Shown: positions 9,905 through 17,830 of the stretch, piece after piece | Position numbering within the stretch: position 1 is the stretch's first letter | Layout: each line of letters opens with the position of its first letter | NCBI RefSeq assembly: GCF_003345525.1 | Contig: NZ_QQNH01000021.1 | Span: 1-47,416, forward strand | Direction: 5' to 3' | Source of the DNA: Pelagibacterium lacus | GTDB lineage: Bacteria; Pseudomonadota; Alphaproteobacteria; Rhizobiales; Devosiaceae | Length of the DNA stretch: 47,416 bases | The notes under the pieces: generated by a model | The model's database searches: none | What the model was told of the DNA's origin: nothing | Seen by the model: only the letters and a program-made list of their open reading frames with translations | Program-made: the position numbers and the translations under genes

Positions 9905-11632
9905 ATGTTGCGCCGCTTCTTTTCCTATTACGCCCCCTATAAGGGGCTGTTCCTGCTCGATTTCGGCTGCGCCGTGCTGGCGGGCCTGCTCGAGCTGGGC
10001 TTTCCCCTCGTGGTGCAGCTCTATGTCGACTATCTTCTGCCCAGCCAGAACTGGACGTGGATTCTCGTCGCCGCTGCCGGGCTGCTGGTGGTCTATATCG
10101 TCAATGCGGGCCTGTTGTCGGTGGTCAATTACTGGGGCCATGCGCTGGGGGTGGGCATCGAGACCGACATGCGGCGCCAGGCCTTCGATCACCTGCACAA
10201 GCTGTCCTTCCGCTATTTCGACAACACCAAGACCGGGCAGATCATCACCCATGTGACCAAGGACCTCGAAGAGGTCGGCGAGGTCGCCCATCATGGCCCC
10301 GAGGACGTGTTCATCGCCGTCATGACCTTTGTCGGCGCCTTCGCCATCATGGCCTATATGAACGCCACCCTGGCCATGATCACCCTGATCATGGTGCCGG
10401 TCGCCAGCTTCATCGTCTGGAAATACGGGACGGCGATGACCGTCACCTGGAAGAACCTTTACGGCCGGGTTTCCGATTTCAACGTCCGCATCGAGGAATC
10501 CATCGGCGGCGTGCGCGCCGTGCGCGCCTTCGCCAATGAACGGCACGAACGCCGGCTGTTCGAGGGCGACAACCAGAATTACCGCACCACCAAGCTCGCC
10601 GCCTACAAGATCATGACCGCGTCGATCTCGCTGTCCTATCTCTCCAAGAGCCTGGTGCAATTGCTGGTCATGCTGGTCGGCGCCGGACTGGTCATGTACG
10701 GGCAGATGTCCCATGGCGCCTTTGTCGGCTTCCTGCTGCTGGTCAACGTCCTGTTCCGGCCCATCGACAAGATCATCGGCGTCATCGAGAGCTATCCCAA
10801 GGGCATTGCCGGCTTCAAGCGCTTCACCGAGCTGATCGACACCGAGCCCGACATCGTCGACCGTCCCGGCGCGCGCAAGGTGGCCGGGCTCAGGGGCGAT
10901 ATCGTGTTCGACCACGTGCAATTTGGCTATTCCGACGATCGCCCGACCCTGCGCGACATCTCCCTCGACATCCGCGCCGGCGAAACGGTGGCCCTGGTCG
11001 GCCCCTCGGGGGCCGGCAAGACCACCATCTGCTCGCTCCTGCCGCGCTTTTACGAGATCGCCTCGGGCGCGATCCGCATCGACGGCATCGATATCCGCGA
11101 CATGACCCAGGATTCTCTGCGCGATCAGATCGGCATCGTGCAGCAGGACGTGTTCATGTTCGGCACCTCCATTCGCGATAACATCGCCTATGGCCGGCTC
11201 GGGGCGAGCGACGCGGAAATCATGGACGCGGCGCGCAAGGCCCAGTTCGATGCGGTGATCGACCAGATGCCGGCCGGGCTCGATACTCTGGTTGGCGAGC
11301 GCGGCGCCAAGCTCTCCGGCGGGCAGAAGCAGCGCCTGGCCATCGCCCGCATTTTCCTCAAGAATCCGCCCATCCTCATTCTGGACGAGGCGACCTCGGC
11401 TCTCGATACCGCCACCGAAATGCACATCCAGCGCGCCCTCTCCGAGCTCTCGAAGGGGCGCACCACGCTGGTCATCGCCCACCGCCTCGCCACCATCCGC
11501 AACGCCGATCGCATCGTGGTGGTCGATGACGGACGCATCGTGGAGCAGGGGACCCATGAGGGCCTGCTCGCCGCGGGCGGCGCCTATGCGCGGCTGCACA
11601 ATGCCCAGTTCGGAGCTTGGGCGGCGGAATAA
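9905..11632 (+). CDS. ABC exporter, fused permease and ATPase (MsbA-like)
   Basis: A 575-residue half-transporter of the type-IV ABC exporter class: six membrane helices (about residues 15-320) then a nucleotide-binding domain. Walker A GPSGAGKTT, Q-loop IVQQDVFMFG, signature LSGGQKQRLAIAR, Walker B ILILDEATSALD and H-loop VIAHRLATIR are all present. It should work as a homodimer exporting a lipid, drug or peptide; the substrate cannot be assigned and the neighbours give no clue. Relatives are annotated MsbA or multidrug exporter. A dyad in its promoter hints at regulated expression. Confidence 0.88.
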   Translation: MLRRFFSYYAPYKGLFLLDFGCAVLAGLLELGFPLVVQLYVDYLLPSQNWTWILVAAAGLLVVYIVNAGLLSVVNYWGHALGVGIETDMRRQAFDHLHKLSFRYFDNTKTGQIITHVTKDLEEVGEVAHHGPEDVFIAVMTFVGAFAIMAYMNATLAMITLIMVPVASFIVWKYGTAMTVTWKNLYGRVSDFNVRIEESIGGVRAVRAFANERHERRLFEGDNQNYRTTKLAAYKIMTASISLSYLSKSLVQLLVMLVGAGLVMYGQMSHGAFVGFLLLVNVLFRPIDKIIGVIESYPKGIAGFKRFTELIDTEPDIVDRPGARKVAGLRGDIVFDHVQFGYSDDRPTLRDISLDIRAGETVALVGPSGAGKTTICSLLPRFYEIASGAIRIDGIDIRDMTQDSLRDQIGIVQQDVFMFGTSIRDNIAYGRLGASDAEIMDAARKAQFDAVIDQMPAGLDTLVGERGAKLSGGQKQRLAIARIFLKNPPILILDEATSALDTATEMHIQRALSELSKGRTTLVIAHRLATIRNADRIVVVDDGRIVEQGTHEGLLAAGGAYARLHNAQFGAWAAE

Positions 11633-11640
11633 ATTCGAGA

Positions 11641-12036
11641 TTAGCTGCGGGCAGGGAACAGGCGCGCGCCCGCTTCCCAGCCGAGCCAGACCGCCCCCAG
11701 CCAGCTCGTGATCGAGAGCGCCACATAGCCGGCCGCGCCGGCCCATTGTCCCCCGGCCGCCAGCATCAGCGTTTCGAGGGAGAACACCGAAAACGTGGTG
11801 AAGCCGCCGCAAAAGCCCGTCACGAGGAAGCCGGCGACGAGCGGGGGCGGAAAGCGCCGGGCCGCCCAGATGGCGATCAGCCCGATGAGGAACGAGCCGC
11901 AGATATTGGCGCTCAGCGTGCCCCAGACAGTGGGTCCCGACATTGTGGCCGCCGCAGCCACCGATGCGCCATAGCGGGCAAGGCTCCCCAGCGCCCCGCC
12001 GCCGGCGATCGCCGCTGAAAGCCGCCAGTCGCTCAT
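11641..12036 (-). CDS. crcB: Fluoride channel CrcB/Fluc (second of pair)
   Basis: A 131-residue, four-helix membrane protein of the CrcB/Fluc fluoride exporter family. It shows the family marks GALGSLARY near the N-terminus, WGTLSANICGSFLIG (conserved Asn of helix 2) and GFCGGFTTFSVFSLET (the helix-3 Phe-box break with Thr/Ser). The start overlaps the stop of the upstream crcB as ATGA, so the two are translationally coupled. It runs convergent to the ABC exporter, with only eight bases between stops. The pair could form a heterodimer, as in other bacteria with tandem fluc genes, or two homodimers. Confidence 0.9.
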   Translation of the reverse strand: MSDWRLSAAIAGGGALGSLARYGASVAAAATMSGPTVWGTLSANICGSFLIGLIAIWAARRFPPPLVAGFLVTGFCGGFTTFSVFSLETLMLAAGGQWAGAAGYVALSITSWLGAVWLGWEAGARLFPARS

Positions 12037-12434
12037 GCCGCCAGCCTCACGCCAAGTACCAGCGCGAAGCCGATGCTTGCCAGCGACAGGCAGAGGATCA
12101 GCGAGGCCGCGATATTGGCCAGCGCCCAGGAAAACCGTCCGGTGTGCACCAGTTCCAGTGTCTGCAATGAAAAGCTCGAAACCGTGGTGTAGCTCCCCAA
12201 AACCCCGGTGACCCCGGCCAGCCACACCAGCGCATCGGAGGCAAGGGCCCCGTCCGGGCCCAGCGCGAGGCCCGCAGCGCCTCCGATGATCAGGGCGCCG
12301 CTGGCATTGACCGCCAATGTGCCCAATGTGCCATGCCCCAGCCACCGCGTGACCGACGCCGCAACCACATGGCGCAGCACGGCGCCCAAAGCGCCGCCAA
12401 GGGCGACGGAAAGAACGGGGAGGAAATCGGCCAT
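12033..12434 (-). CDS. crcB: Fluoride channel CrcB/Fluc (first of pair)
   Basis: A 133-residue CrcB/Fluc protein with GGALGAVLRH at the N-terminus, LGTLAVNASGALIIG (helix-2 Asn) and GVLGSYTTVSSFSLQT (helix-3 break). The third-helix motif is GSYTTVSSFS where the classic form is GGxTTFSTF; a GSYTT variant also occurs in one partner of tandem pairs. ATG 12434 is chosen; GTG 12437 is the adjacent alternative. No fluoride riboswitch was recognised upstream. Confidence 0.88.
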   Translation of the reverse strand: MADFLPVLSVALGGALGAVLRHVVAASVTRWLGHGTLGTLAVNASGALIIGGAAGLALGPDGALASDALVWLAGVTGVLGSYTTVSSFSLQTLELVHTGRFSWALANIAASLILCLSLASIGFALVLGVRLAA

Positions 12435-12597
12435 CACGGGCGCGAGAAAACGCTATTTCGGCGGCGAAGTCCAGCAGGGGCGGTGCGTGGCCTTGACTTC
12501 GGCGCGGGCGGCCCTAAATAGCTCCCTCGTGAGGACGACCTCCGCCATGTTGGAGACCAATTCGGGACGGCCCGAGCACAGTGCAAGGGAAAATATC

Positions 12598-13026
12598 ATG
12601 CGCACCGCATGGGACCGTGTCCGTCACGCCATCAGCTTCGAGATCATCGGCCTGTTGATCGTCGTCCCCCTCGCGGCGTGGCTGTTCGCCATGCCCCTCC
12701 ACGATATCGGCATTGTCGGGGTGGTCAGCGCTACGCTCGCCACGGCCTGGAACTATCTCTACAATCTCATCTTCGACCACGTCCTCAGGGCGTGGCGGGG
12801 GACGACGCTCAAATCGCTACCCATGCGGATCGTGCATGCCCTATTGTTCGAACTGGGCCTGCTGATCGTCCTCTTGCCCTTCATCGCCTGGTATCTGGGC
12901 ATCAGCCTCATGCAGGCGCTGGTCATGGATATCGCGTTTGCCCTGTTCTATATGGGCTACGCCTTCGTATTCAATTTCGCCTATGACCGGCTGTTCCCGC
13001 TGCCGGAATGGCAAGTGGCGAAATAG
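12598..13026 (+). CDS. PACE family efflux transporter
   Basis: A 142-residue protein with four membrane helices in two tandem pairs, the 'bacterial transmembrane pair' architecture of proteobacterial antimicrobial compound efflux (PACE) proteins such as AceI. Each pair begins with the conserved RxxHAxxFE pattern: RVRHAISFEIIGLL at residue ~8 and RIVHALLFELGLLI at ~80; Glu in the first pair is the proton-coupling residue known from AceI. It is expected to export biocides or short polyamines using the proton gradient. AAGGGA precedes the ATG by seven bases, and an intrinsic terminator follows. Confidence 0.85.
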   Translation: MRTAWDRVRHAISFEIIGLLIVVPLAAWLFAMPLHDIGIVGVVSATLATAWNYLYNLIFDHVLRAWRGTTLKSLPMRIVHALLFELGLLIVLLPFIAWYLGISLMQALVMDIAFALFYMGYAFVFNFAYDRLFPLPEWQVAK

Positions 13027-13056
13027 GCCCCGCAAGGAGGCCGCGTCACAACGCTG

Positions 13057-13086
13057 AGGCCCCGTTCGAAAGAGCCGGGCCTTTCT
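13057..13086 (+). terminator. Intrinsic terminator after the PACE gene
   Basis: AGGCCC (13057-13062) pairs with GGGCCT (13077-13082), followed by TTTCTC. It lies 31 bases past the PACE stop on the same strand. The T run is short, so efficiency may be moderate. Confidence 0.6.
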
Positions 13087-13110
13087 CAAGGCTTAAATCC
13101 GATAACTCCC

Positions 13111-13317
13111 TTAGAAATGCGATACCTGCTCGGGCATGGGCCGGCGTGTGATGCGGATTTCCTGGGTGAGGGTTTCGATGACCTCATTGACCGTCACATG
13201 CGCCTCGGGATGGCGGGCGATAAGGTGACGGGCTTCGGATTCAATATCGAACGGACGAGCGCTGGACGCGACTTCGCGCAGGCGATCGGCGATATCCATC
13301 GCAAGCATTAGTTTCAT
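13111..13317 (-). CDS. Small conserved-looking hypothetical protein
   Basis: A 68-residue, highly charged and probably helical protein with no membrane segment or recognised motif. A good Shine-Dalgarno (AGGGAG, then nine bases) precedes the ATG, and a TTGACG/TTGACA pair about 75 bases further up could serve as promoter, which supports it being real. ATG 13305 in the same frame (Met5) is an alternative start. It stands alone between the PACE terminator and gcrA. Function unknown. Confidence 0.6.
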   Translation of the reverse strand: MKLMLAMDIADRLREVASSARPFDIESEARHLIARHPEAHVTVNEVIETLTQEIRITRRPMPEQVSHF

Positions 13318-13369
13318 AGCGCATTCTCCCTGCGCCCCCGTTGAGGGTCTTCTACCTGCCCTTCACCTG

Positions 13370-13401
13370 CGATTAGGCACAGTAAAACATGTCAACGTCA
13401 A
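13370..13401 (-). promoter_or_regulatory. Putative promoter of the small gene at 13111-13317
   Basis: On the minus strand, overlapping TTGACG and TTGACA hexamers (complement of 13390-13401) lie upstream of a weak -10 around GCCTAAT (complement of 13371-13378). The -35 is good, the -10 poor. Confidence 0.35.
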
Positions 13402-13462
13402 GGCGGCTGATTTGTTCAACCGCGCATTTGGGGAGATGGCTGGTTAAATTGCGATGAAAGCC

Positions 13463-13491
13463 CGGCCGGCTTGCTTGAGCGGCCGTTTTTT
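13463..13491 (+). terminator. Orphan intrinsic terminator on plus strand
   Basis: CGGCCG (13463-13468), an 11-base loop and CGGCCG (13480-13485) are followed by six T at 13486-13491. The U-run is on the plus strand, yet both flanking genes (small gene and gcrA) are on the minus strand and the PACE gene already has its own terminator. It may end a small RNA starting near 13330-13400 or work weakly in reverse for gcrA. Confidence 0.6.
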
Positions 13492-13500
13492 AAAGGCCGA

Positions 13501-14064
13501 TCAGCGCTTCTTGCGGTCGATCTGATGATAGGCGCGGCGGGAGTGGAACTCGCAATAGGGCTTGCCGTCTTCCGAAGCGCGCCCGCAGAAATGGAACTCG
13601 CTGCTCATCGGGTCCCCGATCGGCCATTTGCAGGTCTTTTCGCTCAGTTGCAGCAGGGAAATGCGTTCCTCGGGCGGGATGAACAGTTCGACGGCCTTGG
13701 TCACCGGCTCGACAAGGGTTTCCACCTCGATGTCCGCATCGATCTTGAGCGCCGTGGCGCCCATGATCGGGGCCGGGCTGCTCCGCCGCTGGCTCACCGC
13801 GCTCGCGGCCGCCGAAGCGGTGCCGCGCGGCGCGTTGGGACTGGCCGGCGCCGTGGGCCGGCGCGGCGCCGTAGGCCGGGGGGCCTTGGCGCGGGTCGAG
13901 ACGCTGGCCGGTTTGGCGCGGGCCGAGAGCTTGAGCCGATGCACCTTGCCGATCACCGCGTTGCGCGTCACGCCGCCGCTGAGCTCCGCTGCGATCTGGC
14001 TTGCGCTGAGACCTTCCATCCAGAGTTTTTTCAGAAGTGCGACGCGCTCGTCCGTCCAGGTCAT
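13501..14064 (-). CDS. gcrA: Cell-cycle regulator GcrA
   Basis: A 187-residue GcrA: the N-terminal HTH-like region MTWTDERVALLKKLWMEGLS followed by SQIAAELSGGVTRNAVIGK matches the DNA-binding domain, a Pro/Ala/Arg-rich linker spans about residues 50-100, and the C-terminal domain has the conserved CKWPIGDP, FHFCG and PYCEFHS stretches that contact sigma-70. GcrA activates sigma-70 promoters carrying CcrM-methylated GANTC sites, coupling transcription to the replication cycle. ATG 14064 follows GGAG by eight bases; longer in-frame starts would add an unrelated N-terminus. A GACTC site lies about 29 bp upstream. Confidence 0.95.
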   Translation of the reverse strand: MTWTDERVALLKKLWMEGLSASQIAAELSGGVTRNAVIGKVHRLKLSARAKPASVSTRAKAPRPTAPRRPTAPASPNAPRGTASAAASAVSQRRSSPAPIMGATALKIDADIEVETLVEPVTKAVELFIPPEERISLLQLSEKTCKWPIGDPMSSEFHFCGRASEDGKPYCEFHSRRAYHQIDRKKR

Positions 14065-14092
14065 AACTAAGCTCCAGGCCGTAAGATATTCA

Positions 14093-14183
14093 GACTCGTA
14101 TCTCATGCGGCCGAATTGCACATTCAGCCGCTTTGATACTAACTGTCGTATGCTGATGGGGTCCGCCACACGAGATGTCGTGT
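14093..14183 (-). promoter_or_regulatory. gcrA upstream region: GANTC site and dyad
   Basis: GACTC at 14093-14097 is a CcrM methylation and possible GcrA-binding site about 29 bp upstream of the gcrA start. ACACGA-GATG-TCGTGT at 14168-14183 is a perfect 6-bp dyad about 104 bp upstream. Both are visible; their use as autoregulatory or other operator sites is inference. Confidence 0.35.
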
Positions 14184-14390
14184 TCCCAATGGCTCCATAC
14201 TACACAATCGGAGAAATTGGGCGCAAGGGCGGGCGGGGACTTTCCCAAGGGTTTCCCCCTTAATTTTGGCCGGCGATCCACAAAAGGGCAGGCTGTTGCC
14301 TTCGTGCACGGCTTGGCGGGCCGCACAGGGGTATGAATCTCCAATGTGGCGAAGTTGAGTCAGAAGAAGCCTCCGGTTTCCGGGCCTTGA

Positions 14391-14419
14391 TTGACATTTC
14401 CCGCGCCGCCCAGCATAAG
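14391..14419 (+). promoter_or_regulatory. Sigma-70 promoter of argD
   Basis: TTGACA (14391-14396) and CATAAG (14414-14419) are separated by exactly 17 bp. The -35 is consensus, and the -10 matches four of six bases. Transcription would begin near 14426, leaving a leader of about 90 bases before argD. Confidence 0.6.
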
Positions 14420-14429
14420 CAGGCGTGCA

Positions 14430-14468
14430 AAAAGGCGCGCTGCCGGCTTGGGTCGCGAGCGCGCTTTT
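14430..14468 (+). terminator. Terminator-like hairpin in argD leader
   Basis: AAAAGGCGCGC (14430-14440) can pair with GCGCGCTTTT (14459-14468), an 18-base loop between. A GC stem with a short U run inside a 5' leader looks like an attenuator. No leader peptide rich in Arg was found, so control by arginine is only a guess. Confidence 0.4.
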
Positions 14469-14515
14469 CGCATTCCCGCTTCCGAAACCTCTGGCAACAG
14501 AAAAGGTCCACCAAA

Positions 14516-15703
14516 ATGTCTGCGCTGTATGGCACGTATGCCCGGTCCGAACTCGCTTTCGAGCAGGGCGAGGGCGTGCGATTGTTCACCGCGGACGGGA
14601 CCTCCTATCTCGATTTCAGCTCCGGCATCGCCGTCAACGCGCTCGGGCATGGCGATCCCCATGTGGTGACGACCCTCAAGGCGGCGGCCGACAAGGTGTG
14701 GCACACCTCCAACATCTTCCAGATCCCGGAGCAGGAGCGGCTGGCCCAGCGGCTGGTGGACGCGACCTTCGCCGACAAGGTGTTCTTCACCAATTCCGGC
14801 GCCGAGGCCCTCGAATGCGCCATCAAGACCGCCCGGCGCTATTTCTGGGACAAGGGCGAGAAGGACCGGGTGGAGATCATCGGCTTCGCCGGCTCCTTCC
14901 ACGGGCGCACCATCGCCACCCTCGCGGCGGCCGGCAATCCGGCCTACACCGAGGGTTTTGGCCCCATGCCGGGCTATAAGCACCTTACGCCCGGCGATCT
15001 GGCGCTCGTCGAGGCCGCAATTGACAACAAGACCGCCGCGATCCTCATCGAGCCCGTGCAGGGCGAGGGCGGCGTCACCGCGTTTTCCGATGCCTATCTG
15101 CAGGGGCTGCGCCGCATCGCCGACCAGCACGGCATCCTGCTGATCTTCGACGAGGTCCAGTGCGGCTATGGGCGCACGGGCCGGTTCTTCGCCCATGAAT
15201 GGGCCGGCATCGCGCCCGATATCATGGCCGTCGCCAAGGCGATCGGCAACGGCTTCCCCATGGGGGCGTGCCTGGCCACCGAGGAGGTCGCCCGCTGCAT
15301 GGTCCCGGGCACCCACGGGTCGACCTATGGCGGCAATCCGCTGGCCTGTGCCATCGGCAATGCCGTGCTCGACCGCGTGCTCGAGCCGGGCTTTTTCCAG
15401 CATGTGGAGGCGATGGGGCAGGTCCTCGCCTATGAGCTGCAGCAATTGATCCAGAAATATCCCCATCTGGTCACCGAAGTGCGCGGCAAGGGGCTGATCG
15501 CCGGCATCAAGGTCACCCCGCCCGTCCGCGAGCTCGTGCAGCGCCTGCGCGACCACAAGCTGCTCACCGTTGCCGCCGGCGACAATGTCCTGCGTCTGCT
15601 GCCACCCTTGATCGTCAGCGAGGACGATGTGCGGGAAGCCGTCGGTATCGTCGCCCGCGTCCTGGCCGAATGGGACGCCGAGGCCGGGCAGGCGGGGCAA
15701 TAG
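14516..15703 (+). CDS. argD: Acetylornithine aminotransferase ArgD
   Basis: PLP-dependent class-III aminotransferase, 395 residues, converting N-acetylglutamate semialdehyde to N-acetylornithine in arginine biosynthesis (and possibly the succinyl-DAP step of lysine synthesis). Visible marks are [19 protein letters not shown] (phosphate-binding region), [24 protein letters not shown] (Asp binding the pyridine N) and the Schiff-base Lys in [11 protein letters not shown], then [17 protein letters not shown] lies nine bases before the ATG; longer in-frame starts lack homology. argF follows after 35 bases, the usual rhizobial argD-argF-hslO order. Confidence 0.94.
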   Translation: MSALYGTYARSELAFEQGEGVRLFTADGTSYLDFSSGIAVNALGHGDPHVVTTLKAAADKVWHTSNIFQIPEQERLAQRLVDATFADKVFFTNSGAEALECAIKTARRYFWDKGEKDRVEIIGFAGSFHGRTIATLAAAGNPAYTEGFGPMPGYKHLTPGDLALVEAAIDNKTAAILIEPVQGEGGVTAFSDAYLQGLRRIADQHGILLIFDEVQCGYGRTGRFFAHEWAGIAPDIMAVAKAIGNGFPMGACLATEEVARCMVPGTHGSTYGGNPLACAIGNAVLDRVLEPGFFQHVEAMGQVLAYELQQLIQKYPHLVTEVRGKGLIAGIKVTPPVRELVQRLRDHKLLTVAAGDNVLRLLPPLIVSEDDVREAVGIVARVLAEWDAEAGQAGQ

Positions 15704-15738
15704 CCCTCGGGCCACCCCATGGATTCAGGATTGTGATG

Positions 15739-16656
15739 ATGACAGCGAGACATTTCCTCGACCTCAAGGATTTTTCCGCCGCCCAGCTGCGCGGCATTCT
15801 CGACCTTGCCCATGAGCTCAAGCGTCGCCTCAAGGCCGGCGAGCGCCCGCCGCTGCTCAAGGACAAGGTGCTGGCCATGATCTTCGAGCGCCAGTCCACC
15901 CGGACCCGCGTTTCCTTCGATGTCGGCATGCGGCAATTGGGGGGCGAAACCCTCATGCTGACCGGCCAGGAAATGCAGTTGGCGCGTGAGGAGACCATCG
16001 AGGATACCGCCCGGGTCATGAGCCGCTATGTCGACGCGATCATGATCCGCATCCTCTCCCATGACGACCTCCTCGATCTGGCCGGCGCGTCCAGCGTTCC
16101 GGTGGTGAACGGGCTCACCCGGCGTAGCCATCCCTGCCAGGTGCTGGCCGACATCATGACCTTCGAGGAGCATGTGGGCCCGCTCGACGGCCGCAAGGTC
16201 GCCTGGATCGGCGATTCCAACAATGTGCTGGCCTCCTGGGTGCATGCGACGGCCCTGTTCGGCAATACGCTTTCGGTGGCCTGCCCCCGGGAATACGGGC
16301 CCGATCAGGGCCTGCTCTCCGACATCGCCGATGTGGAGGCCGTGCGCCTGGGGACCGATCCGGTCGAGGCCATAGCGCAGGCCGATCTCGTCATCACCGA
16401 CACCTGGGTCTCCATGGGCGACACCGATGAGGGCGAGCGCCGGCGTATCTTGAAACCCTACCAGATCAACACCAGATTGATGGCCAACGCGGCACCCGGC
16501 GCGCTCTTCATGCATTGCCTTCCTGCCCATCGGGGCGACGAGGTCACCGACGAGGTGATCGACGGGCCGCAGTCGGTTGTCTTTGACGAAGCTGAAAACC
16601 GCCTGCATATCCAGAAGGCCATTTTGTGCTGGGTCTTCGGGATCGAAACGCTTTAG
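15739..16656 (+). CDS. argF: Ornithine carbamoyltransferase ArgF
   Basis: Cytoplasmic enzyme making citrulline from ornithine and carbamoyl phosphate, 305 residues. The carbamoyl-phosphate loop is [12 protein letters not shown] (near residue 51), followed by HPCQVLAD (near 130), the ornithine-binding DTWVSMGD (near 225) and MHCLPAHR (near 260, with the catalytic Cys). AGGA lies eight bases upstream of ATG 15739; ATG 15736 adds one Met. It should be cotranscribed with argD, using the product chain of the arginine pathway. Confidence 0.94.
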   Translation: MTARHFLDLKDFSAAQLRGILDLAHELKRRLKAGERPPLLKDKVLAMIFERQSTRTRVSFDVGMRQLGGETLMLTGQEMQLAREETIEDTARVMSRYVDAIMIRILSHDDLLDLAGASSVPVVNGLTRRSHPCQVLADIMTFEEHVGPLDGRKVAWIGDSNNVLASWVHATALFGNTLSVACPREYGPDQGLLSDIADVEAVRLGTDPVEAIAQADLVITDTWVSMGDTDEGERRRILKPYQINTRLMANAAPGALFMHCLPAHRGDEVTDEVIDGPQSVVFDEAENRLHIQKAILCWVFGIETL

Positions 16657-16723
16657 CCTCTTCGGGGATAAAGCCGGGCGGCCCTGCGTTTCCCAGGCGC
16701 GGACAATAAGGTTAGGACAGGAG

Positions 16724-17710
16724 ATGAGCGAACTCTCTCTCGAACAGTTCGGGCTGGACCGGCCCGAAAGCGGCGACGACGTTGCCGTGCCCTTCACGCT
16801 TGAAACCCTCGACAGCCGGGGACGCGTCGTCCATCTGGGCGATGCGCTCGACGTGATCATCAACCGCCATGGCTATCCCGAGCCCGTGGCGCGCCTTCTG
16901 GGCGAAGCGACCACGCTGGCGGCGCTGATCGGCTCCTCGCTCAAATTCGAGGGCCGGTTCATCCTGCAATCGCGCACCGATGGTCCGGTGAGCCTGCTGG
17001 TGGTCGATTTCGATACGCCGGACGGCTTGCGCGCCTATGCGCGCTATGACGAGGAGGCGCTGGCCGCGCTGGCCAAGGCCGGCACCATCCGGCCGCAGGA
17101 CCTCTTGGGCAAGGGCATACTGGCCCTCACCGTCGATCAGGGCGCCCATATGGATCGCTATCAGGGCATCGTGGCGCTCGAAGGCGAAAGCCTCGAAGAG
17201 GTCGCCCATACCTATTTCATGCAGTCCGAGCAGATTCCGACCCGGGTCCGCCTCGCGGTGGCCGAGCATTCCATGAAGGGCCAGTCGCGGCCGTCCTGGC
17301 GCGCCGGCGGCGTCTTGCTGCAGCATCTGCCCGAGCATGGCGGGCGCACCATGCCCGACCTGCCCGGCGACGGCGATTTCGACAACCCGGAAACCGCCGA
17401 TACCGACTTTGCCGAGGACAACCGCTGGGCCGAGGCGCGGGCCCTCATGGACACGCTCTCCGATGCCGAGCTGGCCGATCCCGACATCTCGCCCGAACGG
17501 CTGCTGTTCCGCCTCTATCACGAGACCGGCGTCCGGGTCTTTGAGCCCCAGCATCTGGTCGAACGCTGCACCTGCTCGGCCGAGCGCGTGGAGCAGATGA
17601 TCTATGACTTCACGCCTGAGGACCGCGCCGACATGGTGGTGGACGGGCAGATCGAAGTGGTGTGCGAGTTCTGCTCCACCCATTATCACTTCAATCCCAA
17701 TCAGTTCTGA
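16724..17710 (+). CDS. hslO: Redox-regulated chaperone Hsp33 (HslO)
   Basis: A 328-residue Hsp33 chaperone, held inactive by zinc under reducing conditions and activated by oxidative unfolding. The C-terminal zinc site is CTC (near residue 283) and CEFC (near residue 315), the CxC...CxxC pattern of the family. The N-terminal substrate-binding domain and the GYPEPVARLLGEATTLAAL segment are typical. AGGACAGGAG precedes the ATG closely. It is 67 bases after argF, a linkage common in rhizobia, and ends in a large terminator carrying a repeat element. Confidence 0.93.
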   Translation: MSELSLEQFGLDRPESGDDVAVPFTLETLDSRGRVVHLGDALDVIINRHGYPEPVARLLGEATTLAALIGSSLKFEGRFILQSRTDGPVSLLVVDFDTPDGLRAYARYDEEALAALAKAGTIRPQDLLGKGILALTVDQGAHMDRYQGIVALEGESLEEVAHTYFMQSEQIPTRVRLAVAEHSMKGQSRPSWRAGGVLLQHLPEHGGRTMPDLPGDGDFDNPETADTDFAEDNRWAEARALMDTLSDAELADPDISPERLLFRLYHETGVRVFEPQHLVERCTCSAERVEQMIYDFTPEDRADMVVDGQIEVVCEFCSTHYHFNPNQF

Positions 17711-17727
17711 TCGGGATCGTGACACGG

Positions 17728-17813
17728 AAAAAGGCGGCCTGGAGTGTTTCCAGCAAAAGTGGACACCACTTTTGCGGTTCGGAAACGCGACAAATCTTAG
17801 GCCGCCTTTTTTT
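17728..17813 (+). terminator. Composite intrinsic terminator after hslO
   Basis: AAAAAGGCGGCCT (17728-17740) pairs with AGGCCGCCTTTTTTT (17799-17813). Between the arms sits a complete smaller palindrome, so the RNA would fold as one long rod followed by U. The A run and T run make it usable from either side, including the minus-strand macB gene that ends at 17831. Confidence 0.8.
17744..17787. repeat. REP-like palindromic repeat inside terminator
   Basis: Nested inverted repeats: GTTTCC (17746-17751) with GGAAAC (17781-17786), and GCAAAAGTGG (17753-17762) with CCACTTTTGC (17766-17775). From memory, palindromes of this GTTTCC...AAAAGTGG kind are scattered between genes in rhizobial genomes. 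Only one copy is seen in this window. Confidence 0.6.
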
Positions 17814-17830
17814 GTTGCCTGGGGCCGCTG

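Noticed and set aside
9899-11812. 637-codon minus-strand frame opposite the ABC exporter
   Set aside because: Shadow of the exporter: His/Gly/Asp-rich with no domain, and the exporter motifs on the plus strand are unambiguous.
12435-12597. Fluoride riboswitch upstream of crcB
   Set aside because: The crcB-motif consensus elements were not found in the minus-strand leader.
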